A stretch of 64,000 bases of DNA from Rhizobium sp. TH135. GTDB lineage: Bacteria > Pseudomonadota > Alphaproteobacteria > Rhizobiales > Rhizobiaceae. The notes beneath the pieces are model-generated. The model made no database searches, was not told where the DNA came from, and worked only from the letters and a program-made list of their open reading frames with translations. The stretch is from the NCBI RefSeq assembly GCF_002855515.1, contig NZ_PKRP01000001.1, positions 248,001-312,000 of the forward strand, in the 5' to 3' direction. Below are positions 35,101-44,549 of this stretch, piece after piece. The translations under genes were made by a program, and so were the position numbers. How positions within the stretch are numbered: position 1 is the stretch's first letter; each line of letters opens with the position of its first letter.

Positions 35101-37324
35101 ACAGCTGTCCGGTGGAAAGAGCATCGAACTGGGCGGAAGTGAGCGCACCAAGCTGATCGGACTTCAGCGCACTGATGGCACGCGTGGTGATTGCGGCCAG
35201 CTGAGCGGTGTCGAGAGAGGCGATTGCAGCGGTCGTCAGTGCAGCGAGCTGGACCGAGGACAGAGAAGCAATCTGGCTGGTGGTGAAGCCGTCGAGCTGA
35301 GTGCTGTCGAGCGTACCGATGATGGCTGTCGACAGGGCCGCGATCTGGCCGGAGGTCAGGCCCACGAGCTGGGTCGACGTCAGCGTTGCGAACTTGTCGG
35401 TGGTGAGTGCTGCGAGCGAACGAGACTGCAGGGCAGCGATGTCGGCCGAGTCGAAGGTCGCGAGATCTGCAGTTTCGAGTGCGCGGACTGCAGCGGAGCT
35501 CAAGGCGCCGATCTGGCTGGTGCTCAATGCAGCGACCTGAGCGGACGTCAGCGCGACAACCTGGCTGCTTTCCAGAGCGGCCACAGCCTTGGAGTTGAGG
35601 GCAGCGATTCGGTCGGTCGTCAGGCTGCCGATGACTGCGGAGGTGATGCCGCGGATGGCAGCGGAGCTCAGGCTCGCAAACTCGGCGGTCGTGAAGGTGT
35701 TCAGATCGTCGGACGAGAGAGCAGCGAGGTCACTGGAGGACAGAGCTGCGATCTGGGCAGAGCTGAGGGCCTCGATCTGGCCAGTTGTCATGGCATCGAG
35801 CTGAGCCGTCGTCAGCGCGCCGACAGCGCGGCTGCTCAACGCAGCTACCTGCCCGGTCGACAGGGATGCCACATTGGCGGTTCCGAGCGCTATCACCTGT
35901 GCAGAGCTCAGAGCGGCAACCTGGTTTGTGCTGAGGCCGGTCAGCTGCGCGCTACCGAGAGCGGCAACCTGCTGCGTGGTCAGCGAAGCAACCTGTCCGC
36001 TGGACAGAGCGGTCAGCTGACCCGAGGTGAGAACTGCAATGTTGTCAGTCGAGAGTGCAGCAAGGGCACGGGAGTTAAGTGCTGCAAGCTCGGTCGATGT
36101 GAAGGTCGCGATATCAGCGGTTTCCAGACCGCGGATCGCGGTGGAGCTGAGGGCAGCAAGCTGCAAGGTCGAGAGACCATCAATCTGAGCGCTGCTGAGT
36201 GCGGCGACCTTGGCAGAGGTCAGCGAACCGATAACGCGGCTGCTGAGGCCTGCGATCTGATCGGTCGTCAGCGACGCCAGCGTATCGGAGGACATGGCGC
36301 TCATCTGAGCGCTGGTGAGGCCGGCTAACTGGGTCGACGTCAGGCCATCAGCCTGCGCGGAGGTCAGCAAAGCAATCTGCGTGGTGGTCAGAGTGCCGAC
36401 CTTTGCAGAGGTCAATGCAGCCAGCTGGGTCGAGTCGAGAGAAGCAAATGCGTCGGTCGACAGAGCAGCGAGGCTTTTCGATGCGAGAGCCGCGATCTTG
36501 TCGGAGGACAGGCTGTCGATATCGTCGGCGCCGAGGCCTCGGACGGCCGAAGAGGTGAGGACAGCGAGCTGGCTCGTGGTCAGAACACCAACCTGGGTGC
36601 TGGAGAGAGCAGAAACCTGTGCGGAAGAGAGAGCTGCAACAGCGCGGCTGTTCAGCGCAACGACCTGTTCCGTGGAGAAGGTCGCAAGATTGTCAGACGA
36701 CAGAGCCGAAATCTGGCGCGAGGTGAGCGCCGAGATCTGGGTCGAGGTCAGGCCGTCAATCTGCGTGGAGGTCAGATTGGCGATGACGGCTGTCGAGAGA
36801 GAGGCGATCTGACCGCTGGTCAGCCCGGAGAGCTGGCCGCTTGTGAGGGCTGCAAAGCTGCCGGTCGAGAGGCCAGCCAGTGCGCGCGTGCTGAGGACCG
36901 AGAGTTCAGCGGAGGTCAGCGTCGCGATGTCATCGGTCTGGAGGCCGGCCAGACCCAGGCTGCTGATGGCGTTGAGCTGCGAGGTGGAGAGCGCTTCGAA
37001 CTGGTCAGAGGTCAGTGCAGCGACCTGCGTGGACGTCAGTGCTCCGAGCTGGCGGCTGTTGAGGCCGGACATCTTGGCGCTATCGATGACTGCGAGCTGG
37101 TCAACTGTGAGTCCACGAGCAGCGACGCTCGAGATCGCACCGAGCTGGCTGGAGCTGAGGCCGTCGAAGTCGTCGGTCTGCAACGCGCCGATCTGAGTCG
37201 AGGAAAGAGCCGCAACCTGAGCTGTGCTCAGTGCGGCAATGTCGGAGCTCGTGAAGTTGGCGATCGTCGCGGTAGACAGCGTTTTGATCTGGTTGATGCT
37301 CAAAGAAGAGATAATCGAAGTCAT
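32189..37324 (-). CDS. giant Ser/Thr-rich octapeptide-repeat protein
   Basis: The 1,711-residue protein is built from an eight-residue repeat of the form xL[ST][ST]x[QD][ILV][AG]. My residue count shows the register unbroken from residue 7 to the C-terminus. Octads group into 17-octad (136-residue) units that each open with an acidic octad such as GLQTDDIA; two units have only 10. I see no Cys, Trp or His, no signal peptide, membrane helix, RTX motif or anchor. The ATG at 37324 is chosen because the 26 residues before it (ATG at 37402) are unrelated to the repeat. It is divergent from a GT41 glycosyltransferase gene. I do not recognise a named family. A surface or matrix protein is a guess. 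Confidence 0.85.
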   Translation of the reverse strand: MTSIISSLSINQIKTLSTATIANFTSSDIAALSTAQVAALSSTQIGALQTDDFDGLSSSQLGAISSVAARGLTVDQLAVIDSAKMSGLNSRQLGALTSTQVAALTSDQFEALSTSQLNAISSLGLAGLQTDDIATLTSAELSVLSTRALAGLSTGSFAALTSGQLSGLTSGQIASLSTAVIANLTSTQIDGLTSTQISALTSRQISALSSDNLATFSTEQVVALNSRAVAALSSAQVSALSSTQVGVLTTSQLAVLTSSAVRGLGADDIDSLSSDKIAALASKSLAALSTDAFASLDSTQLAALTSAKVGTLTTTQIALLTSAQADGLTSTQLAGLTSAQMSAMSSDTLASLTTDQIAGLSSRVIGSLTSAKVAALSSAQIDGLSTLQLAALSSTAIRGLETADIATFTSTELAALNSRALAALSTDNIAVLTSGQLTALSSGQVASLTTQQVAALGSAQLTGLSTNQVAALSSAQVIALGTANVASLSTGQVAALSSRAVGALTTAQLDAMTTGQIEALSSAQIAALSSSDLAALSSDDLNTFTTAEFASLSSAAIRGITSAVIGSLTTDRIAALNSKAVAALESSQVVALTSAQVAALSTSQIGALSSAAVRALETADLATFDSADIAALQSRSLAALTTDKFATLTSTQLVGLTSGQIAALSTAIIGTLDSTQLDGFTTSQIASLSSVQLAALTTAAIASLDTAQLAAITTRAISALKSDQLGALTSAQFDALSTGQLSQLTSTAIRGLDSSAVGTLTSSEIAVLSSRAIAALSTQNVALLDSAQISGLTSAQVTALTTAQVGILDSDQLDGLASGLVGLMSSAQVSVLTTDAVASLSTDQVAAISSRAFGALSSAQIAAMTTGQIAALTTNQIAALSSAAVAGLGTDDLDTFASSDLAALNSRALAALSTTNIASLDSTQLAGLTTGQMSAMTTAQVATLVSTQIDGLTTAIVAMLSSSQIRALTTDALASLSTEQIAAVNTRAIAALGSDAVAALSSTQIGVLTTGQLASLTSAAVAGLTSEDLDGLDSADLAVMNSRAIAALSTQNIASLDSTQLSGLTTAQVASLTTAQLAALGSAQIDGLTSTQVAVLSSVQIQALSTDNIASLSTEQVAALNSRAVGALSSGQLDALSTAQVAALVSGQIAALSSADLAALSSADIATFTTDEIAVISSAAISGLSTDAIAGLGTGQVAAISSRALGSLTSAQVGALTTAQFAALSTAQLSQLSSAAVAGIETGDLATLDSAELAVLQTRTIAALSSDKFATLGSAQLSGLTTGQVAALTTAQLATLNSGTIAGLNSTQIAALKSNQIAALSTDSLAALTSAQLPGLATSGIASLSSDKIAALTSAQFDYLSTAQLGAISSAGIAGLTTEDIATFAPTDLAALSPKALAAMSTTNFAALGSAQLAGMTTSQMAALTTAQIAVLSTDDIGGLTPGQIGAMTSAQLGALSTQNLATFSTSQIGAIGTRVLSSLNSAQVTALTSAQVEALSSGQLTALSSAAIAGLETEDMATFTSTELGLLNTKTIAALSTGNFAQLTSTQLAGLTPGQVAGLTSSQIGGLTSTQIDGLSTTQIAALTTAQAASLSTAGLVSFSTEQVAALSSKVVGSLSTDQLVAMTTGQIEALSSTQVAALSSAAISALESADLALFSTDDIAAIKTSAIAGLSTDDIGNLTTAQLQAVTTAQVQAMNTDQVAAIVAAYQSI
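32204..36946 (-). repeat. coding repeat array: 24-nt octads in 408-nt and 240-nt units
   Basis: Within the giant gene, acidic marker octads start at residues 127, 263, 399, 535, 615, 751, 887, 1023, 1159, 1239, 1375, 1511 and 1647. Spacings are 17, 17, 17, 10, 17, 17, 17, 17, 10, 17, 17 and 17 octads. The two 10-octad units align with each other octad by octad. Copies differ at many codons, so the array is old rather than a recent tandem expansion. Confidence 0.85.
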
Positions 37325-37384
37325 GTGACGCGCGCCTTCAACGTTTGCGGTTGGCCGTTGCATTCCTTGCCACCGATCGGGGGA

Positions 37385-37397
37385 GCACAGCCTGTGC
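37385..37397. promoter_or_regulatory. 13-bp inverted repeat upstream of the giant gene
   Basis: GCACAG-C-CTGTGC is a perfect palindrome 61 bases upstream of the repeat-protein ATG. Its position suits an operator for a dimeric regulator; the regulator is unknown. Confidence 0.35.
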
Positions 37398-37617
37398 ATC
37401 ACCGTCTCGACCCCGGGAGCATAATGCGCCCTAAGTGGCTGATATCCGTCTTCAAGCGTTTGTCTGTTGACGCCCTACAACGGTGTCCTCACGGACGAAA
37501 GTCTTTGGAAAACATGGCTCGACCGAGCCTGGCGTTGGAGAGGGCATCATGCAGCAGAGCTGATCTCTGCTTCCCACACCACCTAGGTCCGCATCCCGAT
37601 CCGGACACGCACCTTGC

Positions 37618-37650
37618 CTCACCGATTCGTGTACAAACGAATGTGGTGAG
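37618..37650. promoter_or_regulatory. 33-bp interrupted inverted repeat in the divergent region
   Basis: CTCACC-G-ATTCGT and ACGAAT-GT-GGTGAG face each other around GTACAA. Two 6-bp arms on each side pair perfectly. It could be an operator or an RNA hairpin; there is no T tract. Confidence 0.4.
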
Positions 37651-37916
37651 ACGAGTCTTGCCCAAATGATTAGGCCGCACACTCTAATTTTCTATTAACA
37701 GCCTATGCGGGAAGTCACCCATCTATTCTTGTTGGCCAGTTACGTACATGCAACTTTCCTTGGATGCTATCAACAAGACGAAGTGATTTGGCAAGCTTCA
37801 AGATGTGAGCGGGCGGCAGAACGCAAGCCCAAAGCAAGCTAGGCCGAATAGGTGTTCCCTAGACGCCTCCGCGCGGGAACGTAACCTGGCCAGCCCCATG
37901 GCCGACAACAGATGTG

Positions 37917-39968
37917 ATGTCGATGGTGATACATACAGCATTCGCCCCGGAGCAGAACGCCCAGCTCGCTGCCGCAATGGACAAGGCCAGAAGCCAAAAG
38001 CTCTCCCTGATTGAGTTGCTGCAGCTCGCAGAACACTGGGGCGCCTCAGGGCAGTCTGCTCTGGCGGCAGAACTCTACAAGACGTGGACCGCGTTCAACG
38101 ACCAGAGCCCTCTGCTTCATCTTGCCTTCTTCAATTATTCCGTCGTCCTGAAGGCACTCGGGGATACGGCCGGCGCCATCAATGCTTTGAAGGCAGCCTT
38201 GAGGGCGGCCCCGATGATGGGCCAGGCTCACATTAATCTTGGCCGTACCTACGAGGATTGCGGGCTCGGCGCACTGGCGATCCAGCAATGGCGCAGCTAC
38301 GTCGAGCAGACATCGGAAATCACCCCGGACAAGTCGGTGCATCGACTGATGGCCCTGCAGCATATCGGCCGCGTGATGGAAGGCGCCAGCCTCTATGCGG
38401 ATGCGGAGACGGCCCTCTGGCAAGCAATCGAGCTGCGCCCCGACAAGCCGGAGGCAGGCCAGCACTGGATTTCGGTCCGCCAGCATCAATGCAAGTGGCC
38501 CGTCGTCCAGGCATCCGAATACGTGACCAAGAAGCAGATGCTGGACTCGATCTCGCCGCTTCCCCTCGCCTGTTATTCCGACGATCCGCTCTACCAGATG
38601 GCCAAGGCCGCTCGTTACTTTAAGATGCTTGCCGGACGCCCGGATCCTGCTCATCTCAACAGGCCGGAACCACGCAAGAAGGTCGGCACCGGACAGCGGC
38701 TGCGCATCGGTTACGTTTCGTCCGACCTGCGTGATCATGCCGTAGGCTTCGCATTGAGCGAAGTTCTGGAACTGCACGACAAGTCGTCGGTCGAAGTCTA
38801 CGCCTATTACATCGGCGATGCCCGCACCAATGACGCGACACAGAACCGGATGAAGGCTGTGATCGACGTCTGGCGTGATGTCACCGCCATGTCGGACCTT
38901 GAGGCCGCCAAGCTGATCATGGCTGATGAGATCGATGTCCTGATCGACGTCAACGGCTACACCAAGCTCGCCCGCACGAAGATCTTCTCCTACCGCCCGG
39001 CCCCTGTGATCGTGAACTTCTGCGGCTATCCGGGCACCATGGCGAGCCCCGTGCACCAGTACATTATCGCCGACGAGCAGATCATTCCGCCGGGCAACGA
39101 GCTCTACTACACCGAAAAGGTCCTCCACATTCCGTGCAACCAGCCGGTCGACCGCAAGCGTCTGATCGGCCCACGCCCGACGCGCACGGAAGCCGGTCTG
39201 CCTGAAGACGCCTTCGTCTTCGCCTGCTTCAACGGCATGCAGAAGATCACCGCCGGCGTCTTCACCCGCTGGATGGCAATCCTGACGGCGACGCCTGGCA
39301 GCGTGCTCTGGCTGCTTGGCGGATCGGATGTGGTGAACCAGCGCCTGCGCGAACTGGCGACCTCTGCCGGCGTCGATCCTGCCCGCATCTATTTCGCCCC
39401 GAAGGCGGCAAACCCGAACCATCTGGCGCGGATTGCGATCGCCGATCTGTTCCTCGACACCTTCCCCTATGGCGCCCATTCGACGGCATCGGATGCCTTG
39501 ACCATGGGTCTCCCCGTCCTCACCGTTCCGGGCAAGAGCTTTGCATCGCGTTTCTGCAGCAGCATCGTGAAGTCGGCCGGCGTTCCGGAACTCATCTGCG
39601 CCACCCCGGACGAATATGTCCGCAAGGCCGTGGCGCTCGCCAGGGACCCGGCAGCTCTCGCTCATATCCGCAATTCCATCCAGGCCCAGCGCGAGACCTG
39701 CGCCCTGCGTGACATTCCACGCCTCGTGCGTCGCCTCGAAGAGCTTTACTGGCAGATGCAGGGTGAGCGCGAACGCGGCGAGACCCCGGTTCCGGACCTC
39801 TCCAACATGGAGATGTATTACGAGATCGGCACGGATGTCGTGTTGGCGGAAGTCGAGTTCGAGGACGAGGCCGCCTATCGCAAGCGCTACAAGGACCGGA
39901 TCGCCGATTGGCATGCCTTCCATCCGGTCCCGCACGACACGCGCCTCTGGCCTGCAAAGCCTGCCTGA
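37917..39968 (+). CDS. TPR-containing GT41 (SPINDLY/O-GlcNAc transferase-like) glycosyltransferase
   Basis: The 683-residue protein has an N-terminal helical TPR region (about 30-190, for example GQAHINLGRTYEDCGLGALAI) and a GT41 catalytic region from about 255 (LRIGYVSSDLRDHAVGF; FCGYPGTMASP; LFLDTFPYGAHSTASDALTMGLPV). GT41 enzymes attach GlcNAc, fucose or other sugars to Ser/Thr of proteins, with the TPRs choosing substrates; FlmG of Caulobacter glycosylates flagellins this way. A GTG at 37914 and an ATG at 37923 are alternative starts. It is divergent from the Ser/Thr-rich repeat protein and precedes glf-galE. Target and sugar donor are unproven. Confidence 0.9.
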   Translation: MSMVIHTAFAPEQNAQLAAAMDKARSQKLSLIELLQLAEHWGASGQSALAAELYKTWTAFNDQSPLLHLAFFNYSVVLKALGDTAGAINALKAALRAAPMMGQAHINLGRTYEDCGLGALAIQQWRSYVEQTSEITPDKSVHRLMALQHIGRVMEGASLYADAETALWQAIELRPDKPEAGQHWISVRQHQCKWPVVQASEYVTKKQMLDSISPLPLACYSDDPLYQMAKAARYFKMLAGRPDPAHLNRPEPRKKVGTGQRLRIGYVSSDLRDHAVGFALSEVLELHDKSSVEVYAYYIGDARTNDATQNRMKAVIDVWRDVTAMSDLEAAKLIMADEIDVLIDVNGYTKLARTKIFSYRPAPVIVNFCGYPGTMASPVHQYIIADEQIIPPGNELYYTEKVLHIPCNQPVDRKRLIGPRPTRTEAGLPEDAFVFACFNGMQKITAGVFTRWMAILTATPGSVLWLLGGSDVVNQRLRELATSAGVDPARIYFAPKAANPNHLARIAIADLFLDTFPYGAHSTASDALTMGLPVLTVPGKSFASRFCSSIVKSAGVPELICATPDEYVRKAVALARDPAALAHIRNSIQAQRETCALRDIPRLVRRLEELYWQMQGERERGETPVPDLSNMEMYYEIGTDVVLAEVEFEDEAAYRKRYKDRIADWHAFHPVPHDTRLWPAKPA

Positions 39969-39982
39969 CCTGGTGAATAAGG

Positions 39983-41277
<1,295 letters not shown>

Positions 41278-41290
41278 CGCGAGAATGACC

Positions 41291-42280
41291 ATGACTGCCA
41301 CCCCCATCCTCGTCGTCGGCGGTGCCGGCTATATCGGCTCGCACACCTGCCTCGCGCTCTCCGAGCGCGGCTATCTGCCCGTGGTCTACGACAACTTCAC
41401 CTCGGGCCATCCGGAATTCGTCAAATGGGGTCCGGCCGAACAGGGCGACATCAGAGACAAGGCGCGCCTCAGGCAAGTGCTCGCCAAATACCAGCCGAAG
41501 GCGGCGATGCATTTCGCCGGCCTGATCGAGGTCGGCCAGTCCTTCAAGGAGCCGGAGCAATTCTACGACGTGAACGTCTCGGGCACGCTCAGCCTCCTGC
41601 AGGCCCTCAGTGAAGCCGATATCCGCAACTTCGTCTTCTCCTCGACCTGCGCCACCTACGGCGCGCCGGAATATCTGCCGCTCGACGAAAAGCACGACCA
41701 GAAGCCGATCAACCCCTACGGCCGCACCAAGCATATCGTTGAGCAGGCGCTCGGCGACTTGAACCTCTGCGGCCGCATGCGCTCCGTCATGCTGCGCTAC
41801 TTCAACGCTGCAGGTGCGGATTTCGAGGGCCGGATCGGCGAGTGGCACTCGCCCGAAACCCATGCCATCCCGCTTGCGATCGAAACGGCCCTTGGACGCC
41901 GCGAATTCTTCTCGATCTTCGGCGAAGACTACGACACCCGCGACGGCACGTGCATCCGCGACTACATCCACGTCAACGATCTCGCCGATGCCCATGTGCG
42001 GGCCGTCGACTATCTGCTGAAAGGCGGCGAGACCATCGCCATAAATCTCGGCACCGGCAACGGCACAACCGTCAAGGAATTGATCACGGCCATTGAGACC
42101 GTGTCGGGCCGCCCCATGCCGATCAAGCGGACCGAGCGCCGCCCCGGCGACCCACCGGGCCTCGTCGCAAGCAACACGCTTGCCCGCGAGGTGCTGGGCT
42201 GGGATCCCAAGCACGGCATCGACGACATCATCCGCTCCGCCTGGAAGTGGCACTCGACCTTCAACGGCCACTCGACCTGA
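41291..42280 (+). CDS. galE: UDP-glucose 4-epimerase
   Basis: The 329-residue extended short-chain dehydrogenase has the NAD motif GGAGYIG (10-16), the active-site SST (118-120 region) and Y143-xxx-K147 in NPYGRTKHIVE. It interconverts UDP-Glc and UDP-Gal, possibly also the GlcNAc forms. The ATG at 41291, eight bases from GAGA, is preferred; ATGs at 41285 and 41264 are also in frame. It is the last gene of the glf-galE pair and is followed by a strong terminator. Confidence 0.93.
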   Translation: MTATPILVVGGAGYIGSHTCLALSERGYLPVVYDNFTSGHPEFVKWGPAEQGDIRDKARLRQVLAKYQPKAAMHFAGLIEVGQSFKEPEQFYDVNVSGTLSLLQALSEADIRNFVFSSTCATYGAPEYLPLDEKHDQKPINPYGRTKHIVEQALGDLNLCGRMRSVMLRYFNAAGADFEGRIGEWHSPETHAIPLAIETALGRREFFSIFGEDYDTRDGTCIRDYIHVNDLADAHVRAVDYLLKGGETIAINLGTGNGTTVKELITAIETVSGRPMPIKRTERRPGDPPGLVASNTLAREVLGWDPKHGIDDIIRSAWKWHSTFNGHST

Positions 42281-42302
42281 GCAAACTCCGTTTCCAAACA
42301 TC

Positions 42303-42340
42303 AAAAAGCCCGAGGGTCGAAATCGAACCTCGGGCTTTTT
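42303..42340. terminator. bidirectional terminator between galE and the ABC-F gene
   Basis: AAAAAGCCCGAGG pairs with CCTCGGGCTTTTT around a short loop, giving a 13-bp stem with T runs on both strands. It serves two convergent genes. Confidence 0.88.
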
Positions 42341-42362
42341 ACGTGTTCATAGCTGTTGAGCC

Positions 42363-43985
42363 TTAGCTCCTCAGGCCTGGCGCCTCGTGGCCGGTACGCT
42401 CGACATATTCCGTGTAGCCGCCGCCATACTGGAAGACGCCTTCAGGCGTGATCTCAAGCACGCGGTTCGACAGGGCTGCAAGGAAGTGGCGATCGTGGCT
42501 GACGAAGAGCATGGTGCCTTCGAACTGCGACAGCGCCTTGATCAGCATTTCCTTGGTGTCGAGGTCGAGGTGGTTGGTGGGCTCGTCGAGGACCAAGAGG
42601 TTCGGCGGATCAAATAGCATGATCGCCATGACCAGACGCGCCTTCTCGCCGCCTGAGAGCACGCGCACGCGCTTGTCGATGTCGTCGCCCGAGAAGCCGA
42701 AGCACCCGGCAAGCGCCCTAAGCGGCGCCTGACCGGCGCGCGGGAATGTCGTTTCCAGCATTTCAAAGATGGTCATCTCGCCATCGAGCACGTCCATTGC
42801 ATGCTGGGCGAAATAGCCCATCTTGACGCTGGCGCCGATCGACACCGTGCCCTCGTCCGGCTTCGAATCGCCGGCGACCAGCTTCAGAAGCGTCGATTTG
42901 CCGGCCCCGTTGATGCCCATAATGCACCAGCGCTCGCGGCGGCGGACCATGAAGTCGAAGCCATCATAGATGACCTTGTCGCCGTAGCGCTTGGAGATGT
43001 TCTTGACGCTGACGACATCCTCGCCCGAGCGCGGCGCCGGCTGGAATTCGAAGGCGACGACCTGGCGGCGCTTCGGCGGCTCGACCCGGTCGATCTTTTC
43101 CAGCTTCTTCACCCGGCTCTGCACCTGGGAAGCATGGGATGCGCGCGCCTTGAAACGCTCGATGAACTTGATTTCCTTGGCGAGCATCGCCTGCTGACGC
43201 TCGAACTGCGACTGCTGGTGCTTCTCGTTCAAGGCACGCTGCCCCTCATAGAAGACATAGTCGCCGGAATAGCTGTTCAGCTGGCCAGCATCGATCTCGA
43301 TGATCTTGTTGACGATGCGGTTCATGAACTCACGGTCATGCGAGGTCATCAGCAGCGCGCCCTCGTAGCCTTTCAGGAACTGCTCGAGCCAGATCAGGCT
43401 TTCGAGATCGAGATGGTTCGACGGTTCGTCGAGCAGCATCACGTCAGGGCGCATCAGCAGGATGCGGGCGAGCGCCACGCGCATCTTCCAACCACCGGAG
43501 AGCGCGCCGACATCGCCGTCCATCATGGCTTCCGAGAAGGAGAGACCGGCCAGCACCTCGCGGGCGCGGCCATCCAAGGCATAGCCGTCGAGCTCCTCGT
43601 AACGCGCCTGCACCTCGCCGTAGCGCTCGATGATCGCGTCCATCTCGTCCATACGATCCGGATCGACCATGGCCGCCTCGAGTTCGCGCAGTTCGGCGGC
43701 AACTTCGCTGACCGGCCCTGCCCCGTCCATGACCTCGGCCACGGCCGAGCGACCGGACATCTCGCCGACATCCTGGCTGAAATAGCCGATGGACACGCCT
43801 TTATCGACGGAGACCTGGCCCTCATCCGGCAGCTCGTGGCCGATGATCATGCGGAAGAGCGAGGTCTTGCCAGCACCATTCGGCCCGACAAGGCCGATCT
43901 TCTCACCACGATTGAGGGCGGCCGACGCCTCGATGAAGAGGATGCGGTGGCTGAGCTGCTTGGAGATGTTTTCGATGCGGATCAT
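42363..43985 (-). CDS. ABC-F family ATPase
   Basis: The 540-residue protein has two ABC domains and no membrane segments. Walker A motifs are GPNGAGKTS and GINGAGKST, signature motifs LSGGWKMRVALA and LSGGEKARLVMA, and both Walker B segments end LLDEPSNHLDL or VLDEPTNHLDL. A charged linker (QSRVKKLEKIDRVEPPKRR) joins the halves, as in ABC-F translation factors (YheS/Uup/EttA type). It probably acts on ribosomes; a role in antibiotic protection cannot be judged. It is a single gene. Confidence 0.92.
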   Translation of the reverse strand: MIRIENISKQLSHRILFIEASAALNRGEKIGLVGPNGAGKTSLFRMIIGHELPDEGQVSVDKGVSIGYFSQDVGEMSGRSAVAEVMDGAGPVSEVAAELRELEAAMVDPDRMDEMDAIIERYGEVQARYEELDGYALDGRAREVLAGLSFSEAMMDGDVGALSGGWKMRVALARILLMRPDVMLLDEPSNHLDLESLIWLEQFLKGYEGALLMTSHDREFMNRIVNKIIEIDAGQLNSYSGDYVFYEGQRALNEKHQQSQFERQQAMLAKEIKFIERFKARASHASQVQSRVKKLEKIDRVEPPKRRQVVAFEFQPAPRSGEDVVSVKNISKRYGDKVIYDGFDFMVRRRERWCIMGINGAGKSTLLKLVAGDSKPDEGTVSIGASVKMGYFAQHAMDVLDGEMTIFEMLETTFPRAGQAPLRALAGCFGFSGDDIDKRVRVLSGGEKARLVMAIMLFDPPNLLVLDEPTNHLDLDTKEMLIKALSQFEGTMLFVSHDRHFLAALSNRVLEITPEGVFQYGGGYTEYVERTGHEAPGLRS

Positions 43986-44154
43986 GGATGGAGCGCCTGC
44001 TGGAAATCGGCGCCCTTATGGCATGGTCAGGGCCACATGTCCCCTGCTTTTGTTGCAAGGCGGCATCGCGACTGCGCCGGATTGCCACGCAAGGCGCTGC
44101 CCCGTTGCAACACGCCGTCGAAAGCGCGAAAAGACCTCACTCGAGGACGACAGC

Positions 44155-44544
44155 ATGAGCGATGAGACGATTACCCTTTATGAAGCGATCGGTGGCGATG
44201 CAACCGTGAAGGCGCTGACGCGCCGCTTCTACGAACTGATGGATACGCTGCCCGAGGCGGCCCACTGCCGTGCTGTCCATCCACCGGATCTCACCGGCAG
44301 CGAAGAGAAGTTCTACGACTACCTGACGGGTTATCTGGGCGGCCCGCCTATCTACATGCAGAAGCGCGGACATCCGATGCTCCGGCGTCGCCATTTCGTC
44401 GCCGAGATCGGGCCTGTGGAGCGGGACGAATGGTTGCTTTGCTTCCGCCGCGCGCTGGACGAGACGGTCGAGCATCCCAAACTTCGGGAGATCATCTGGC
44501 CCCCGATCGAGAAGCTCGCCCACCACATGCAGAACAAGGAGTGA
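44155..44544 (+). CDS. group II truncated haemoglobin
   Basis: The 129-residue protein is a 2/2 globin. It has YEAIGGDATVKALTRRFYELM, the GGPPIYMQKRGHPMLRRRH stretch with proximal-type His80, and Trp93 in DEWLLCF, typical of group II. Such globins bind oxygen and nitric oxide, and many protect against nitrosative stress. The ATG at 44155 is preferred over an upstream in-frame ATG inside the ABC-F region. It is followed after 5 bases by a DUF423 gene. Confidence 0.9.
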   Translation: MSDETITLYEAIGGDATVKALTRRFYELMDTLPEAAHCRAVHPPDLTGSEEKFYDYLTGYLGGPPIYMQKRGHPMLRRRHFVAEIGPVERDEWLLCFRRALDETVEHPKLREIIWPPIEKLAHHMQNKE

Positions 44545-44549
44545 GCCGG

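Larger units (their letters stand above)
37325..37916. other. 592-base divergent intergenic region between the repeat-protein and GT41 genes
   Basis: No gene is supported; the short open frames here lack codon bias or homology. It contains a perfect 13-bp inverted repeat near the repeat gene and a longer inverted repeat at 37618-37650. AT-rich stretches around 37680-37700 and 37780 could hold promoters, but none matches the consensus well. Confidence 0.5.

Noticed and set aside
32189..37324. CRISPR-like short periodic DNA
   Set aside because: The 24-nt periodicity is coding, contiguous and without spacers, and no cas genes are present.
32189..37324. Ice-nucleation protein
   Set aside because: It also has octapeptides, but the AGYGST motif and the 16/48-residue hierarchy are absent.
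37325..37682. Short open frames in the region upstream of the repeat gene
   Set aside because: They have no recognisable motif, ribosome site or conservation that can be argued from sequence alone.
38046..39935. A 629-residue minus-strand open frame opposite the GT41 gene
   Set aside because: The plus frame has TPR and GT41 motifs; the minus frame has none.
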